Origin: Mycoplasma haemofelis str. Langford 1 | GTDB lineage: Bacteria; Bacillota_I; Bacilli_A; Mycoplasmatales; Mycoplasmoidaceae | DNA length: 64,000 nt | Direction: 5' to 3' | Assembly: GCF_000200735.1 (NCBI RefSeq) | Contig: NC_014970.1 | Location: 186,001 to 250,000 of the forward strand | In this document: piece after piece, positions 41,402 through 50,591 of the stretch | Layout of the letters: the number at the start of each line of letters is the position of its first letter | How positions within the stretch are numbered: position 1 is the first letter of the stretch | Made by a program: the position numbers and the translations under genes | Notes under the pieces: model-generated | Databases searched by the model: none | What the model was told of the DNA's origin: nothing | Seen by the model: only the letters and a program-made list of their open reading frames with translations

Positions 41402-41475
41402 GGTGTCTTAGCCAAGAGGAAAGGCCTGGAGCTGCAACCTCCATATCGTCAGTTCGAGTCTGACAGACACCTCCA
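41402..41475 (+). tRNA. tRNA-Cys (GCA)
   Basis: The acceptor GGTGTCT pairs with AGACACC, with discriminator T and encoded CCA. The anticodon loop C-T-GCA-A-C sits on a GGAG/CTCC stem. It is the first tRNA of an eight-gene cluster. Confidence 0.92.
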
Positions 41476-41477
41476 TA

Positions 41478-41554
41478 CTGTCTATAGCTCAACCGGATAG
41501 AGCATTAGCTTGCGGAGCTAAAGGTTATAAGTTCGAGTCTTATTAGGCAGGCCA
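41478..41554 (+). tRNA. tRNA-Arg (GCG)
   Basis: The acceptor CTGTCTA pairs with TAGGCAG (one G-U), with encoded CCA. The anticodon loop T-T-GCG-G-A is held by TTAGC/GCTAA. As written the anticodon is GCG rather than the commoner ACG, which is worth noting. Confidence 0.88.
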
Positions 41555-41559
41555 GTTTG

Positions 41560-41636
41560 CGGGATATAGCTTAGCTTGGTAGAGCGCTTGCTTTGGGAGC
41601 AAGAGGTCACAGGTTCGAATCCTGTTATCCCGACCA
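41560..41636 (+). tRNA. tRNA-Pro (UGG)
   Basis: The acceptor CGGGATA pairs with TATCCCG, discriminator A, CCA encoded. The loop T-T-TGG-G-A sits on CTTGC/GCAAG. It reads all four CCN codons, as expected in a reduced tRNA set. Confidence 0.94.
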
Positions 41637-41640
41637 CTAA

Positions 41641-41717
41641 GGCAGGATACCTCAGCTGGCTAGAGGGCTCGGTTCATACCCGAGATGTCGTGGGTTCGAG
41701 CCCCACTCCTGCTACCA
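41641..41717 (+). tRNA. tRNA-Met (CAU), elongator
   Basis: Acceptor GGCAGGA with TCCTGCT, CCA encoded. The loop T-T-CAT-A-C on CTCGG/CCGAG resembles the Bacillus elongator Met tRNA (GGTTCATACC). It is distinct from the initiator in the same cluster. A lysidine Ile tRNA cannot be fully excluded by eye. Confidence 0.85.
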
Positions 41718-41719
41718 TA

Positions 41720-41808
41720 GGAAGCTTACCCAAGCGGTTGAAGGGGTCAGTCTTGAAAACTGAGAGGCATTAACGTGCGCGGGGGTTCGAATCCCTCAGC
41801 TTCCACCA
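41720..41808 (+). tRNA. tRNA-Ser (UGA)
   Basis: The acceptor GGAAGCT pairs with AGCTTCC; CCA is encoded. The loop C-T-TGA-A-A is flanked by CAGT/ACTG, and a long variable arm is present. It is the second Ser tRNA in the window, reading UCN. Confidence 0.93.
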
Positions 41809-41813
41809 TTTAT

Positions 41814-41844
41814 TTGTCCTAACCGTATCCGTTTGTGATATAAG
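41814..41844 (+). promoter_or_regulatory. Putative promoter before tRNA-fMet
   Basis: TTGTCC at 41814-41819 and an extended minus-10 TGATATAAG (box 41839-41844) are 19 nt apart. They lie in the only long gap (52 nt) of the tRNA cluster, suggesting a second transcript for fMet, Asp, Phe and rpmG. Confidence 0.4.
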
Positions 41845-41860
41845 GGTAGAGACACCTTAG

Positions 41861-41938
41861 CGCGGGGTGGAGCAGTTTGGTTAGCTCGTCAGGCTCATAA
41901 TCTGAAGGTCGTAGGTTCAAATCCTACCCCCGCTACCA
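41861..41938 (+). tRNA. Initiator tRNA-fMet (CAU)
   Basis: The 5-prime sequence CGCGGGGTGGAGCAG is the hallmark of bacterial initiator tRNA, with an unpaired first base (C against T). The loop is C-T-CAT-A-A and CCA is encoded. Confidence 0.94.
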
Positions 41939-41942
41939 TTTA

Positions 41943-42019
41943 GGGCTTTTAGTGTAGTGACCTAACACACCACACTGTCACTGTGGAGATCACGGGTTTG
42001 AATCCCGTAAGGCCCGCCA
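41943..42019 (+). tRNA. tRNA-Asp (GUC)
   Basis: The acceptor GGGCTTT pairs with AAGGCCC; discriminator G and CCA are encoded. The anticodon loop is C-T-GTC-A-C on a CACA/TGTG stem. Confidence 0.93.
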
Positions 42020-42026
42020 TAATAGA

Positions 42027-42102
42027 GGCTTTATAGCTCAGTCGGTAGAGCAACGGTCTGAAGAACCGTGTGTCGGTGGTTCGATTCCGCCTAAAGCCAC
42101 CA
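42027..42102 (+). tRNA. tRNA-Phe (GAA)
   Basis: The acceptor GGCTTTA pairs with TAAAGCC; discriminator A and CCA are encoded. The loop C-T-GAA-G-A sits on ACGGT/ACCGT. It is the last tRNA in the cluster, 14 nt before rpmG. Confidence 0.94.
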
Positions 42103-42116
42103 TTACTTATTCTCTA

Positions 42117-42275
42117 ATGCCAAAATTAAAAATCAGGTTTAAATGCTCTGAGTGTTCCAACATCGGATATCTCTCCGCTAAGAACCCAAAGAATACTACT
42201 GAGAAGTTAGAGCTTAATAAGTACTGTAAGTGATGCAAGAAGAGCATTCTTCATAAAGAAGTAAAAGTTAAGTAG
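42117..42275 (+). CDS. rpmG: Ribosomal protein L33 (52 aa)
   Basis: The ATG at 42117 starts [10 protein letters not shown]. The zinc ribbon is intact: C10-x2-C13 and C37-x2-C40, with Trp39 coded by TGA. The N-Y/I-G-Y and L-E-L-N-K-Y-C motifs are typical of L33. Interruption by the internal TGA explains why it is easily missed under the standard code. It lies between tRNA-Phe and sufS. Confidence 0.93.
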
Positions 42276-42276
42276 T

Positions 42277-43284
42277 CTGATCTACTTTGACAATGCCTCT
42301 TCCTCTAGGAGGAAGGCTTATTTGGTAGATCTTTATTGTGAGGCTTTGTCCCTTTCTCTGGATAGGGATGAATTAGTTTCCGAGTGCTGCTCCCTAGTTT
42401 CGGAAGCTATTGGAACTTCTCCCGAGAATATATCTATATTTCCTAATGCAACTTATGCAGTTAATGAATTAGCTTTATTTTTAAAAGGAGATAGGAAGGT
42501 ATATTTAACTGATTCAGAGCATTCTTCAAACCATGCAATTTGAGTTACTCAATATAAGGATGTATCTTTCCTAGTTCATCAAGACTTAATTAATCAACCC
42601 CTCTCTTCCGAGCCCTCCATTTACTCTCTGAGCTTGATGAGTAATTTGGAGGGGAAGAGTATATCTTTATCAGCTATAGAGGGGAAGTTCAAGAACACCT
42701 CTCACACCCTAGTCTTAGATGCAACTCAATATATAAGAAATCATATCCCCCTTCCCAAGAGAGCTGACTACCTCTTTTTTTCTGCCCACAAGATTCTAGG
42801 GCCCAACGGAATAGGAATTCTCTACTCTAGGGAATCCAATCCGGAATTAGGATTAGGCATTTTAAGTATGAAGTCAAGACCAGATTATGAACTGGATTTA
42901 TGTGCCTTATATGCTTGGAATAAGGCTTTCCCTTTGATATTGGAGGACTTAAAGCAAGGGATTTCGAAGGAGCAAGAGCTTAGTCAATACTTCTTATCTA
43001 ACTTTCCAAATAACGAATATGTGGAGCTTGTTAATACCAATTCGGGGGGAGGAATCTTTCTTCTTCAGATTAAGCAGGAAGGCCTATCTTCCCACGACTA
43101 CGCCTTCTATTTAGCTAAGAACAACGTAATAGTTAGAGCAGGGTTATCCTGTTCTTGAATATCTTCAGAGAGATACGATTCTCACAAAGTATTTAGAGTC
43201 TCTTTGAGCCCCGAAAACACTAGGGAGGAGATAGATTTTTTATTTTCTTTGATTAAAAAGTTTGAAATCTTGGATTGTTTCTAA
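42277..43284 (+). CDS. sufS: Cysteine desulfurase, SufS-like (about 335 aa, non-ATG start)
   Basis: It removes sulfur from cysteine for Fe-S cluster building with the SufU-like scaffold. The PLP lysine is in F-F-S-A-H-K-I-L-G-P-N-G. V-L-D-A-T-Q and R-A-G-L-S-C-S-W, the catalytic Cys loop, follow. The family start I-Y-F-D-N-A-S-S-S occurs right after codon CTG at 42277. The only alternative is TTA at 42268, and no ATG, GTG or TTG precedes the motif. The protein is about 60 residues shorter than typical SufS, so loops have been trimmed. Confidence 0.87.
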
Positions 43285-43315
43285 TTAGAATTATTTGTAT
43301 TCAAAATTATCAATC

Positions 43316-44320
43316 ATGAAAAACATTGCGATCAACGGATTCGGAAGAATCGGAAGACTTGCTTTTAGAGAAATTCTTAAAAATAAAGAATTAAAAGTTG
43401 TTGCCATCAACGACTTGACTGATCCTAAGACACTTGCTCACCTTCTTAAATATGATACAGCTCATGGACCTGTTAGATGCTATGATATCAGTGTTGAAGG
43501 TGACAGTATTGTTTTAGTTAATAAATGTAGTGGAGAAAAACAATCCTTCAAAGTTATTTCTGAAAGAGATCCTAAAGCTCTTCCTTGGAAGTCTTTAAAT
43601 GTAGATTGCGTTCTTGAATGTACTGGTCGTTTTACCGATAAAGATGCAGCTATGGCTCATGTTGAAGCGGGGGCTAAGAAAGTAGTTATCTCCGCTCCAG
43701 CAAAAGGTGATTTAAAGACAATCGTTTACAACGTAAACCATGGTACTTTAACTTCTTCTGATCAAGTTATCTCAGCAGCTTCCTGTACAACTAACGCTTT
43801 AGCTCCCGTTGTAGATGCTCTTCACAAGAAGTACAAAATTGTTTCTGGGTTTATGACAACCATTCATGCTTATACAGCGGATCAAAGACTTCAAGACTCT
43901 CCTCATAGCGATCTAAGACGTTCAAGAGCGGCTGGTTCTTCAATCATCCCAACTTCAACAGGTGCTGCTGCAGCTATTGGTAAAGTTATTCCTGAACTTC
44001 TAGGTAAGTTAGATGGTGTTGCTCACCGTGTTCCAACTATTACAGGTTCCTTAGTAGATATGATATTAAGAATGGAATCTACTCCTACAGCTGAGGAGAT
44101 AAATGCAACTATTAAAGATGCTTCTTCTGAAACTCTATGTTACTGTGAAGATCCTATCGTTTCTTCCGATATTATTTCTCATACAGCGGCTTCTATCTTT
44201 GACTCTCTTTTAACTAAGGTTCTTCCAACTGGAGAGGTTAAGCTTTACACTTGGTACGATAACGAATCTTCTTATGTGAATCAGCTTGTTAGAACTTTAA
44301 ACTACTTTGCTTCTCTTTAA
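43316..44320 (+). CDS. gap: Glyceraldehyde-3-phosphate dehydrogenase (334 aa)
   Basis: It oxidises glyceraldehyde-3-phosphate with NAD and phosphate. The ATG at 43316 gives M-K-N-I-A-I-N-G-F-G-R-I-G-R, the NAD-binding start. An earlier in-frame start is possible but unlikely. The active-site Cys is residue 157 in A-A-S-C-T-T-N-A. P-T-S-T-G-A-A-A-A and W-Y-D-N-E are conserved. Codon use differs from neighbours by favouring GTT, CTT and GCT, as expected for a highly expressed gene. pgk follows by 8 nt. Confidence 0.97.
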   Translation: MKNIAINGFGRIGRLAFREILKNKELKVVAINDLTDPKTLAHLLKYDTAHGPVRCYDISVEGDSIVLVNKCSGEKQSFKVISERDPKALPWKSLNVDCVLECTGRFTDKDAAMAHVEAGAKKVVISAPAKGDLKTIVYNVNHGTLTSSDQVISAASCTTNALAPVVDALHKKYKIVSGFMTTIHAYTADQRLQDSPHSDLRRSRAAGSSIIPTSTGAAAAIGKVIPELLGKLDGVAHRVPTITGSLVDMILRMESTPTAEEINATIKDASSETLCYCEDPIVSSDIISHTAASIFDSLLTKVLPTGEVKLYTWYDNESSYVNQLVRTLNYFASL

Positions 44321-44328
44321 AAGAGAAC

Positions 44329-45555
44329 ATGGTTTACGATAAGGCGACGCTAAGGGATGTTTCCCTAGATGGAAAAAGAGTAGTAATTCGTCTTGATTTA
44401 AACGTACCCGTTAAAGACGGAAAGATTACTGACAATAATAGGGTAGTTCAAACTTTACCTACGGTTCGTTATCTTCTTGAGAAGGGTTGTAAATTAGTTG
44501 TTCTTAGTCACTTCTCCAGAATTAAAGATATTTCTGAGGTTACTTCTGGAAAGAAATCTCTTAAAGTAGTAGCTGAGGAATTTCAAAAACTACTTCCTGA
44601 TAACAAGGTTGCCTTTGTTTCTGATATTGACTTTAACAATGTTGCTTCTTTTGTTAATTCCAATACGGATGTGGATTTGTTTGTTCTTGAGAACACTAGA
44701 TATTATGACGTTGATGCCCATAACTCTTTAGTTAAATGGGAGTCTAAGAATTATCCAGACTTATCTAAGTTTTGAGCTTCCCTTGGGGAGGTGTTTATTA
44801 ATGATGCTTTTGGTACCTCCCACAGAGCTCATGCTTCCAACGTAGGTATTGCGGGACATCTTCCTTCTGCAATTGGATTATTGGTTGAGAAGGAGTTAGA
44901 TATGCTTGGTAAAGCAGTTTCCTCTACAGATTCTCCTAAGGTTTTAATCTTGGGCGGTTCTAAGGTATCCGATAAGTTGAAGTTAATAAATGCGATCGCT
45001 CCCAAGGTAGATAAGCTTCTTATTGGTGGGGGTATGTCTTATACCTTCCTTAAAGCACAAGGGAAGGAGGTTGGTAAGTCTATAGTGGAAACTGAAATGA
45101 TTGAAGAATGTAAGGATCTTCTTCAGAGATATGCTGGCAAATTGGTTCTTCCCGTTGATCACGTTGTAGCTCCCGAATTTAAAGATATAGCTGGGAGTGT
45201 GGTTGATTTAGAGGAGAAGAATTGGGGGGATAATATGGCTTTAGATATTGGCCCTAAGACTGTTGAACTTTATAGAAGTGTTCTTGAGAGTGCTAAAGTT
45301 GTTATTTGAAACGGTCCTATGGGAGTATTTGAATTTGATAACTTTGCAGAGGGTACAAAGTCTGTTGCGCTTAAGTTAGCTGATATTACTAAAAAAGGAG
45401 CTTACACAGTTATTGGTGGAGGAGATTCTGCTGCGGCGGCTGATAAATTTAAGTTAGCTGATAGTATGAGTTTCATTTCTACTGGTGGAGGTGCATCCCT
45501 TGCTTTCTTTGAAGGATCTGCTATGCCAGGAATAGAAGTTATTCCAGATAAGTAG
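44329..45555 (+). CDS. pgk: Phosphoglycerate kinase (408 aa)
   Basis: It makes ATP from 1,3-bisphosphoglycerate. R-L-D-L-N-V-P near residue 21, [28 protein letters not shown] and I-G-G-G-D-S-A-A-A are all present. Two TGA Trp codons interrupt the standard-code frame (after S-K-F and V-V-I). The length agrees with the family. It lies directly after gap, forming a glycolytic pair. Confidence 0.97.
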
Positions 45556-45578
45556 TATTTAGTTTTTGATATAGGGGG

Positions 45579-45584
45579 TATAAT
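45579..45584 (+). promoter_or_regulatory. TATAAT minus-10 box upstream of rpmA
   Basis: A perfect TATAAT lies 15 nt before the rpmA ATG in the pgk-rpmA gap. No convincing minus-35 box is seen at the right spacing. If used, the transcript would be almost leaderless. Confidence 0.35.
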
Positions 45585-45599
45585 TAGAAAACTTTATTC

Positions 45600-45875
45600 A
45601 TGTTTGATCTTCAGTTTTTTGCGTCCAAGAAGGGGGTAGGTTCTACTAAGAACGGTAGGGATTCTAGGCCTAAGTATAGGGGAGCTAAGCTTTCCGATGG
45701 TCAGTTTACTAATGCTGGTCAAATAATATACAGACAGAAGGGTAATCTTATTTATCCCGGAAAGAATGTAGGGCAGGGTAATGATTTCACTTTATTTGCT
45801 CTTAAATCTGGGTGAGTTAGGTATGAACCTTTTGGAAAGGGGAAGAAGAGAGTTCTTGTTTTAGAGAATCGATAG
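45600..45875 (+). CDS. rpmA: Ribosomal protein L27 (91 aa) with cleavable N-terminal motif
   Basis: The N-terminus is [20 protein letters not shown]. The L-Q-F-F-A/S-K-K-G motif matches the site cut by the Prp protease in Firmicutes and relatives. Here it leaves eight residues instead of the usual nine or ten. The rest is typical L27. A TGA Trp occurs at residue 72. rpmA is the first of three ribosomal genes in an overlapping run. Confidence 0.95.
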
Positions 45876-46301
45876 GTGGCAGAGGTTAAGAAGCCCAAGA
45901 AGAGGGTTGCTAAATTAGAGCTAATTGGAGGGCAAGCGAAACCGGGTCCTGCCTTGGCTTCTTTGGGTATCAATATGGCTCAATTCACCAAGGACTTTAA
46001 TGATAAGACCAAGGATAGAAATGGAGATGTTGTTCCTGTAGTTTTCACTATTCTTCCAAATAAGACTTTTACCTTCGTTCTTAAGACTACTCCGACTCCT
46101 ATACTCTTAAAGCGAGAAATGGGTTTAGAAAAGGGGTCTTCCGATCAAAAGGCTTCTAAAGTTGGGAAGTTAACTAAGGCTCAATTGAGAAAGATAGCTG
46201 AGTATAAGTTACCTGACTCCAATGCTTCTTCTATAGAATCTATGGAGAGTATGATTATAGGTACAGCTAAGCAAATGGGAATAGAGATAGCTGATGAGTA
46301 G
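45876..46301 (+). CDS. rplK: Ribosomal protein L11 (141 aa, GTG start)
   Basis: GTG immediately follows the rpmA stop. V-A-E-V-K-K-P-K-K-R-V-A-K-L leads into I-G-G-Q-A-K-P-G-P-A-L, A-S-L-G-I-N-M-A-Q-F and F-V-L-K-T-T-P-T-P, the L11 signatures that bind 23S rRNA and EF-G. The length is normal. The 3-prime end overlaps rplA by 8 nt. Confidence 0.96.
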   Translation: MAEVKKPKKRVAKLELIGGQAKPGPALASLGINMAQFTKDFNDKTKDRNGDVVPVVFTILPNKTFTFVLKTTPTPILLKREMGLEKGSSDQKASKVGKLTKAQLRKIAEYKLPDSNASSIESMESMIIGTAKQMGIEIADE

Positions 46302-46917
46302 TTTTAGTGAGTCTATAGAGGGTCTTCTTTCCGCTAAAAAGAGGAAGTTTGTAGAGACTGTAGAATTAGCAGTTAAGTTAAACCTTAATACCAAGAAGCC
46401 TGAGCATAACTTTAAGGAACTCTTTACTTTACCTAATCCCATCCCTAAAAAGGTTCGCATTCTCTTAATTGACGATTCCCTTTCTAGAGAAGAAGTTCAA
46501 GAATTAGGAATAGATCATTACGGAGGTAAGGAAGTTATTGAAAAGATTAAAGAGGGTTGGTTGGACTTTGATGTGATTCTTACAACCGCTAAGATGATGC
46601 CTTTTATCTCTAAGTTGGGTAAGGTTTTAGGTCCTCGAAATTTAATGCCAAGTCCTAAAATGGGTACAGTTGTTACTGATGTTAAGAAAGCTGTTCTGGA
46701 ATTTAAGAAAGGTAAGGTTTCCCTAAAGAACGATACCTTCGGGAATGTGCATGTGGTTATTGGTAAGTTAGATTTTCCTAAGGAGAAGTTGGAGGAGAAT
46801 TATGAGTTTGTGATGAACTTAATAAGATCCAGAAAGCCTAAGGTGTTCAAAGGGAAGTATATTGATAAGGTTCATATATCAAGCACCATGGGCCCTTCTT
46901 TTAGACTTGATATTTAG
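46294..46917 (+). CDS. rplA: Ribosomal protein L1 (207 aa)
   Basis: L1 lines the E-site stalk and often regulates its own operon. G-K-V-L-G-P-R-N-L-M-P-S-P-K-M-G-T-V is the clear family signature, followed by R-S-R-K-P-K and S-S-T-M-G-P-S-F. At 207 residues it lacks about 20 residues compared with most bacterial L1, mainly at the N-terminus. The rplK-rplA order is standard; secE and nusG are not nearby. Confidence 0.95.
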   Translation: MSSFSESIEGLLSAKKRKFVETVELAVKLNLNTKKPEHNFKELFTLPNPIPKKVRILLIDDSLSREEVQELGIDHYGGKEVIEKIKEGWLDFDVILTTAKMMPFISKLGKVLGPRNLMPSPKMGTVVTDVKKAVLEFKKGKVSLKNDTFGNVHVVIGKLDFPKEKLEENYEFVMNLIRSRKPKVFKGKYIDKVHISSTMGPSFRLDI

Positions 46918-46924
46918 TGTATTT

Positions 46925-46945
46925 CCTTTCTATATGAATGAAAGG
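46925..46945 (+). terminator. Hairpin after rplA, weak terminator candidate
   Basis: CCTTTC (46925-46930) and GAAAGG (46940-46945) can form a 6-bp stem with a 9-nt loop, 7 nt after the rplA stop and before the next gene. No strong T-run follows, so termination is uncertain. Confidence 0.3.
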
Positions 46946-46956
46946 ATTTACGCTGT

Positions 46957-47964
46957 ATGGGTAGTAAGAAGCCTGAACCAGATTTTTCGAGATACGTAGA
47001 TCTTTCTAAGTTTTCAGATTTAAAGAAGATAAAAGTCGAGTCCATTACTATTCAAACTTCCTATCCCATAGATTTCTTCGACAATCCCTATTTATCTAAG
47101 AACGAGAACTATTGCTTAATAGAAAGAATGGTTGACTTCCTTCTAAGGAATTGCCTTGATGGGAGGAAGTCAGTTTGAGATTACTTAGAGTTCTTTCAAG
47201 CTAAGGGAGTTCCTTATGATGTAGTTCTAGGAGCTTCAAGTATGGCCATATTCTGTTTTGATTATCTTCAATCATTAAATGAAGAGAAAATGGTTCCCGG
47301 ATTTACAGTGGGATCATTTGGGTCAATTAGAAGATCTGAAGCAGATCTCTACACTAGTAATTCCATAGTCTATATAAGGACTGACACAAAGACTCCGGAT
47401 CTGAATGATTGATTTTCAGGAATTATTCATCTCCTTTTGGGGAGAATAAATTCCTTAACTTATGAAAGTCTAGGAGTTGATTTTCTGAAAGTAGATAAGT
47501 TATTGATAATTAATCCCCGATTAGGAGAGGTACACACCGTTAAGGTAGATAGCTTCATTAATAGAAAGAAGTTCATATCTAAGATCTCAAATCAAGTTCT
47601 CTTTAATAGAGGTACCTTGGAGACTAAAGATGACTTGTTATGCCTTTACTCTATGGATCTATTTAAGAGTGTATTCCTGAAGTATTACTTTAAATTAGAT
47701 AGAGATATTCTTGCCTCCAAGGAAGAGGCATCTAAGCACTTACAGGATTTTTTTACTGAAGAGGAATTACGTTACTTTAAGAAGAGATTTGTAGAACTAA
47801 TAATACCGCCAGTACCCAAGAAGAAAACTAGAAAGCTAGCCATTTTCCTCTCTCTGCTAGCAATAGCTGGGATTTCTGGAGCTTCTCTTTGGGCCGCAGA
47901 TAAGTATTTAGGATTTGATATGAAGAAATGGGTTGAAGGCTTACTACCTAAAGGAAGCAGTTAG
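46957..47964 (+). CDS. Unknown protein with C-terminal membrane segment (335 aa)
   Basis: It begins M-G-S-K-K-P-E-P-D-F-S-R-Y. The bulk is soluble, with many Phe, Asp and Lys, and has G-A-S-S-M-A-I-F-C-F-D-Y in the middle. Near residues 290-312 a basic patch (K-K-K-T-R-K) precedes a hydrophobic helix (L-A-I-F-L-S-L-L-A-I-A-G-I), and the protein ends L-L-P-K-G-S-S. A tail-anchored orientation is likely. It is the last gene before the right-hand paralog array. No family is recognised. Confidence 0.8.
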
Positions 47965-48032
47965 ATATCCCTACTTTCTAAAAACACCCACCCCTTCTAC
48001 CCTTTCTGCTAGTAGGCCGATCCCCCTCGGAT

Positions 48033-48734
48033 ATGAGCACACTATTAAAGGGATCACTAGGCTTATTGGGAGCAGGAAGCGCAACTACTGCTGGAGCCAT
48101 TTACTGAGGTACAGATATCTTTAAATCCAAGGAGGATAAGAAGGTATCCATTTCAAAGCTATTAAAGACTTCCAACCCCGAAAAGAGGTTAATTACCTCT
48201 TCACAAGCTTCAGATGGAGAGTGGAAAGAAGCTTGAAAGAACTATAGAGTTGCGAACAAGGGTAAGAAGTTAAATGAGGATGAGTGGAAGCTATCTGGTT
48301 GAGTTACTCCACAAGATAGCAATGTCACTAATACAGAAAATGCTTCCGATAGCTTTATGAATACTTGCTCTATTAATAAAGACAAGGAGGTATCTGGAAC
48401 GGATGATCCTTTATATAAAGCCGTATTAGCTTACTGCACTAGATCAACATTAGTTAGTGATTTAATTTCTGATAATTATCCAAATAAGAAAACACTTACT
48501 TCAGCAGATAATGATGATGCCGGTTGAAAGGAAGTTTGGACTCAGTATAGAACCCACAATACAGGGAAGAGCACTAAGGATAGTGACACTTGAAAGTTAG
48601 AAGATTGACCCTCTTCTAATGCTGAAAGTGTTCCTCAAAGCTTTAAGACTAAATGTGGAGAGAAGGTTAAAGTAGCTACTTTTAAGACGGACAACGAGGA
48701 CTACACCAATGCAGTTAAGTGGTGTACTAAGTAA
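48033..48734 (+). CDS. Right-array paralog, head B, tail WCT (233 aa)
   Basis: First gene of the right array, after a 68-nt gap that holds a weak CCGA/TCGG hairpin and probably the array promoter. The head M-S-T-L-L-K-G-S-L-G-L-L-G-A-G leads to I-Y-W-G-T-D-I-F (head B with a TGA Trp for Phe). Cys pairs are T-C-S-I...A-Y-C-T and K-C-G-E...K-W-C-T. The middle motif is S-D-L-I-S-D-N-Y-P-N-K-K, and the tail is K-W-C-T-K. The next gene starts 3 nt later and is head A. Confidence 0.9.
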
Positions 48735-48737
48735 GAG

Positions 48738-49421
48738 ATGTCTATTTCCGCCCCTGCCAAAGTAGCTTTGGGAACCTTAGCGGGTGGTGCTACCGCTACC
48801 GGAGGAGCTCTCGCTTATAGGGGAATCTTTCAATCTAAAGAAGACCCCATCAAGAGCAAGAAGTCAGTTTCTGAACTTATTAAGACTCTCAATAAAGATA
48901 AGCGTTTAATATCTAAGTCTGAATCGGGAGATTCTGCTGAATGGAAGGCCGCTTGACAACTGTATGCAACAGCTTATAGAAGTAAAGGTGAGAATCCTTT
49001 TTCCTTAACTCAAGAGAAGCCAAAAACAGATCCCAACGGAAGCGAGAATGCCCCTAAGGAGTTTATGGATAAGTGTGCATCCATTTCTCGAGAGGAGGTT
49101 GATAATGAATACGATAGTAGATATCAAAACGCCCTCAAGTATTGCACTAGAGATGCTCTAGTTAGGGATTTAATTCTTGAATCTGGAAGACTGTTATTTA
49201 GTGGGGATGATTGAAAACAAGGGTGGCAAAATTATGCTTCTTCCAATTCTAAAGAGGGGGAAGATGCTTGGAAGTTGTCGGATTGAAGCGACAAGAAGAA
49301 TGACAATAATTATGTTTCAGAGGAACTTAAGAAGAAGTGTGAATCTAAGTTAGCTGGTAAGGTGGATTCTGAAAAAGGAGATTATCAGAACGTTGTAAAT
49401 TGATGTTCTAAAGCTCAATAG
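48738..49421 (+). CDS. Right-array paralog, head A, tail WCS (227 aa)
   Basis: The head is M-S-I-S-A-P-A-K-V-A-L-G-T-L-A-G-G, a clear head A. The first pair is K-C-A-S-I...K-Y-C-T-R, followed by R-D-L-I-L-E-S-G-R. The second pair ends N-W-C-S-K-A-Q. Ser-Val-Ser-Glu-Leu-Ile-Lys after the head is shared with a few later genes (53295, 58012, 60739), a patch that moves between head types. Confidence 0.9.
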
Positions 49422-49423
49422 GA

Positions 49424-50119
49424 ATGGAAGCTTCTCTATTGGCAAAAAGTGCTGCTGGTGTGTTGGGATTGGGAACTGCCACAGCGGGGGCTGTTTATTT
49501 TGGTAGAGACTTAGTTGGGGGAGAGGATAAGGTTAAGACGCCCATTAAGGAGTTAATTAAGACAGCTAATCCACACAAGAGATTGATTGAAGGTAGTACT
49601 GTTAGCGATCCACATTGAAAAGAGGTATGAAAGGAGTATCGGAATGCCAATCTAAATAAGGGTGTGGATTTTTGGAATATTCAGGGGTGGCAAAAGCCAA
49701 CCGGAAACGTTACCAACTCAGACGACGCTTCTTCTCACTTCATTAGTGCTTGTTCTTCAAAATTAAATGAAGAAGTAGAGAGTTCTAAAGATCCCCTTTA
49801 TTTGCAAGTGATTAGTTACTGTACCAGAGATGCTTTAATTAGCGATCTTATAAAGGAGAAGGGTAATGGGAAGACTTTGCTTTCCAAAGAGGGAAACGAT
49901 AGCGAGGCATGAAAAGCAGTTTGGACATCATATAAGACTGGGAATACTAATAAAGCTAAAGGTCAGGATAAATGGGGATTAAGTGATTGAGATACAAAGA
50001 ATAATGACGTTTCAGCTCCAGACTCTTTTAAGGACAAATGCAAAGAGAAATCAGAGAAGAAGACGGTTGATTCTTCTGAAGATGATTATAAGGAAGTGTT
50101 AGATTGGTGTACTAAGTAG
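49424..50119 (+). CDS. Right-array paralog, head B, tail WCT (231 aa)
   Basis: It starts M-E-A-S-L-L-A-K-S-A-A-G-V-L-G, then V-Y-F-G-R-D-L-V-G. The phrase N-P-H-K-R-L-I-E-G is typical of head B genes. Cys positions are S-A-C-S-S-K...S-Y-C-T-R-D-A-L-I and K-C-K-E-K...D-W-C-T-K. The middle motif is S-D-L-I-K-E-K-G-N-G-K. The following gene is head A, as the WCT tail predicts. Confidence 0.9.
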
Positions 50120-50122
50120 ATT

Positions 50123-50530
50123 ATGTCCTTTCCTTTTGCTGCTAAGATTTCTGCAGGATTGTTGGTTGGAGGTGTTTGTGTATCTGGTGGATCTATTGCT
50201 TTATCTCCTGATGATTCTCCAAGAAGCAAGAAGACGATTTCCGAATTGTTTCTAACTCTTAATAAAAATAAGAAATTGTTGAATAAATCTGCGGGAAAGG
50301 ATTCACAGGAGTGAAAGCAGGCTTGGGAGACGTATACGGCTGATTATAAGACTACCGAAGAAAGTCCCTTTTTCTTAGCCTCAAAAAGATTTGGGAACGG
50401 GAATTCTGATAACGAAGCCACTTTGGAAGGCTTTGTGGATAAGTGTGAGTCTTTGTCTAATTCAATGGTTGAAGATGAGAATGATTACAGGTATCAACAA
50501 GTTTCTAAATACTGTACTAGCGATATTTAA
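50123..50530 (+). pseudogene. Truncated right-array paralog, head A (135 aa)
   Basis: A normal head (M-S-F-P-F-A-A-K-I-S-A-G-L-L-V) and first Cys pair (K-C-E-S-L...K-Y-C-T) are present. The frame then stops at TAA 50528, three codons after the second Cys, where all relatives continue with R-D-T-L-V. The whole second half, about 95 residues including the second Cys pair, is missing. Sixty-one nt of non-family DNA with a hairpin follow. The protein might still be made as a one-module form. Confidence 0.8.
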
Positions 50531-50534
50531 TTCT

Positions 50535-50570
50535 GATCCCTAAATTTGGGGATTAGGATCTGGTTGTTTT
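50535..50570 (+). terminator. Hairpin after truncated paralog
   Basis: GATCCCTAA (50535-50543) and TTAGGATC (50553-50560) pair with one bulged C, and TGGTTGTTTT follows. This resembles an intrinsic terminator and sits exactly where the truncated gene ends. It may have been created or exposed by the deletion. Confidence 0.35.
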
Positions 50571-50591
50571 GATCTCCCTTAGTAGCATTCT

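Noticed and set aside
41217-41492. Minus-strand ORF across the nfo end and two tRNAs
   Set aside because: It overlaps well-supported tRNA genes and has no recognisable protein features.
45566-45571. TTGATA as a minus-35 box for rpmA
   Set aside because: It is only 7 nt from the TATAAT, far too close for a sigma-70-type promoter.
47965-48032. CCGA/TCGG hairpin before the right array as a terminator
   Set aside because: Only a 4-bp stem without a T-run, too weak to call.
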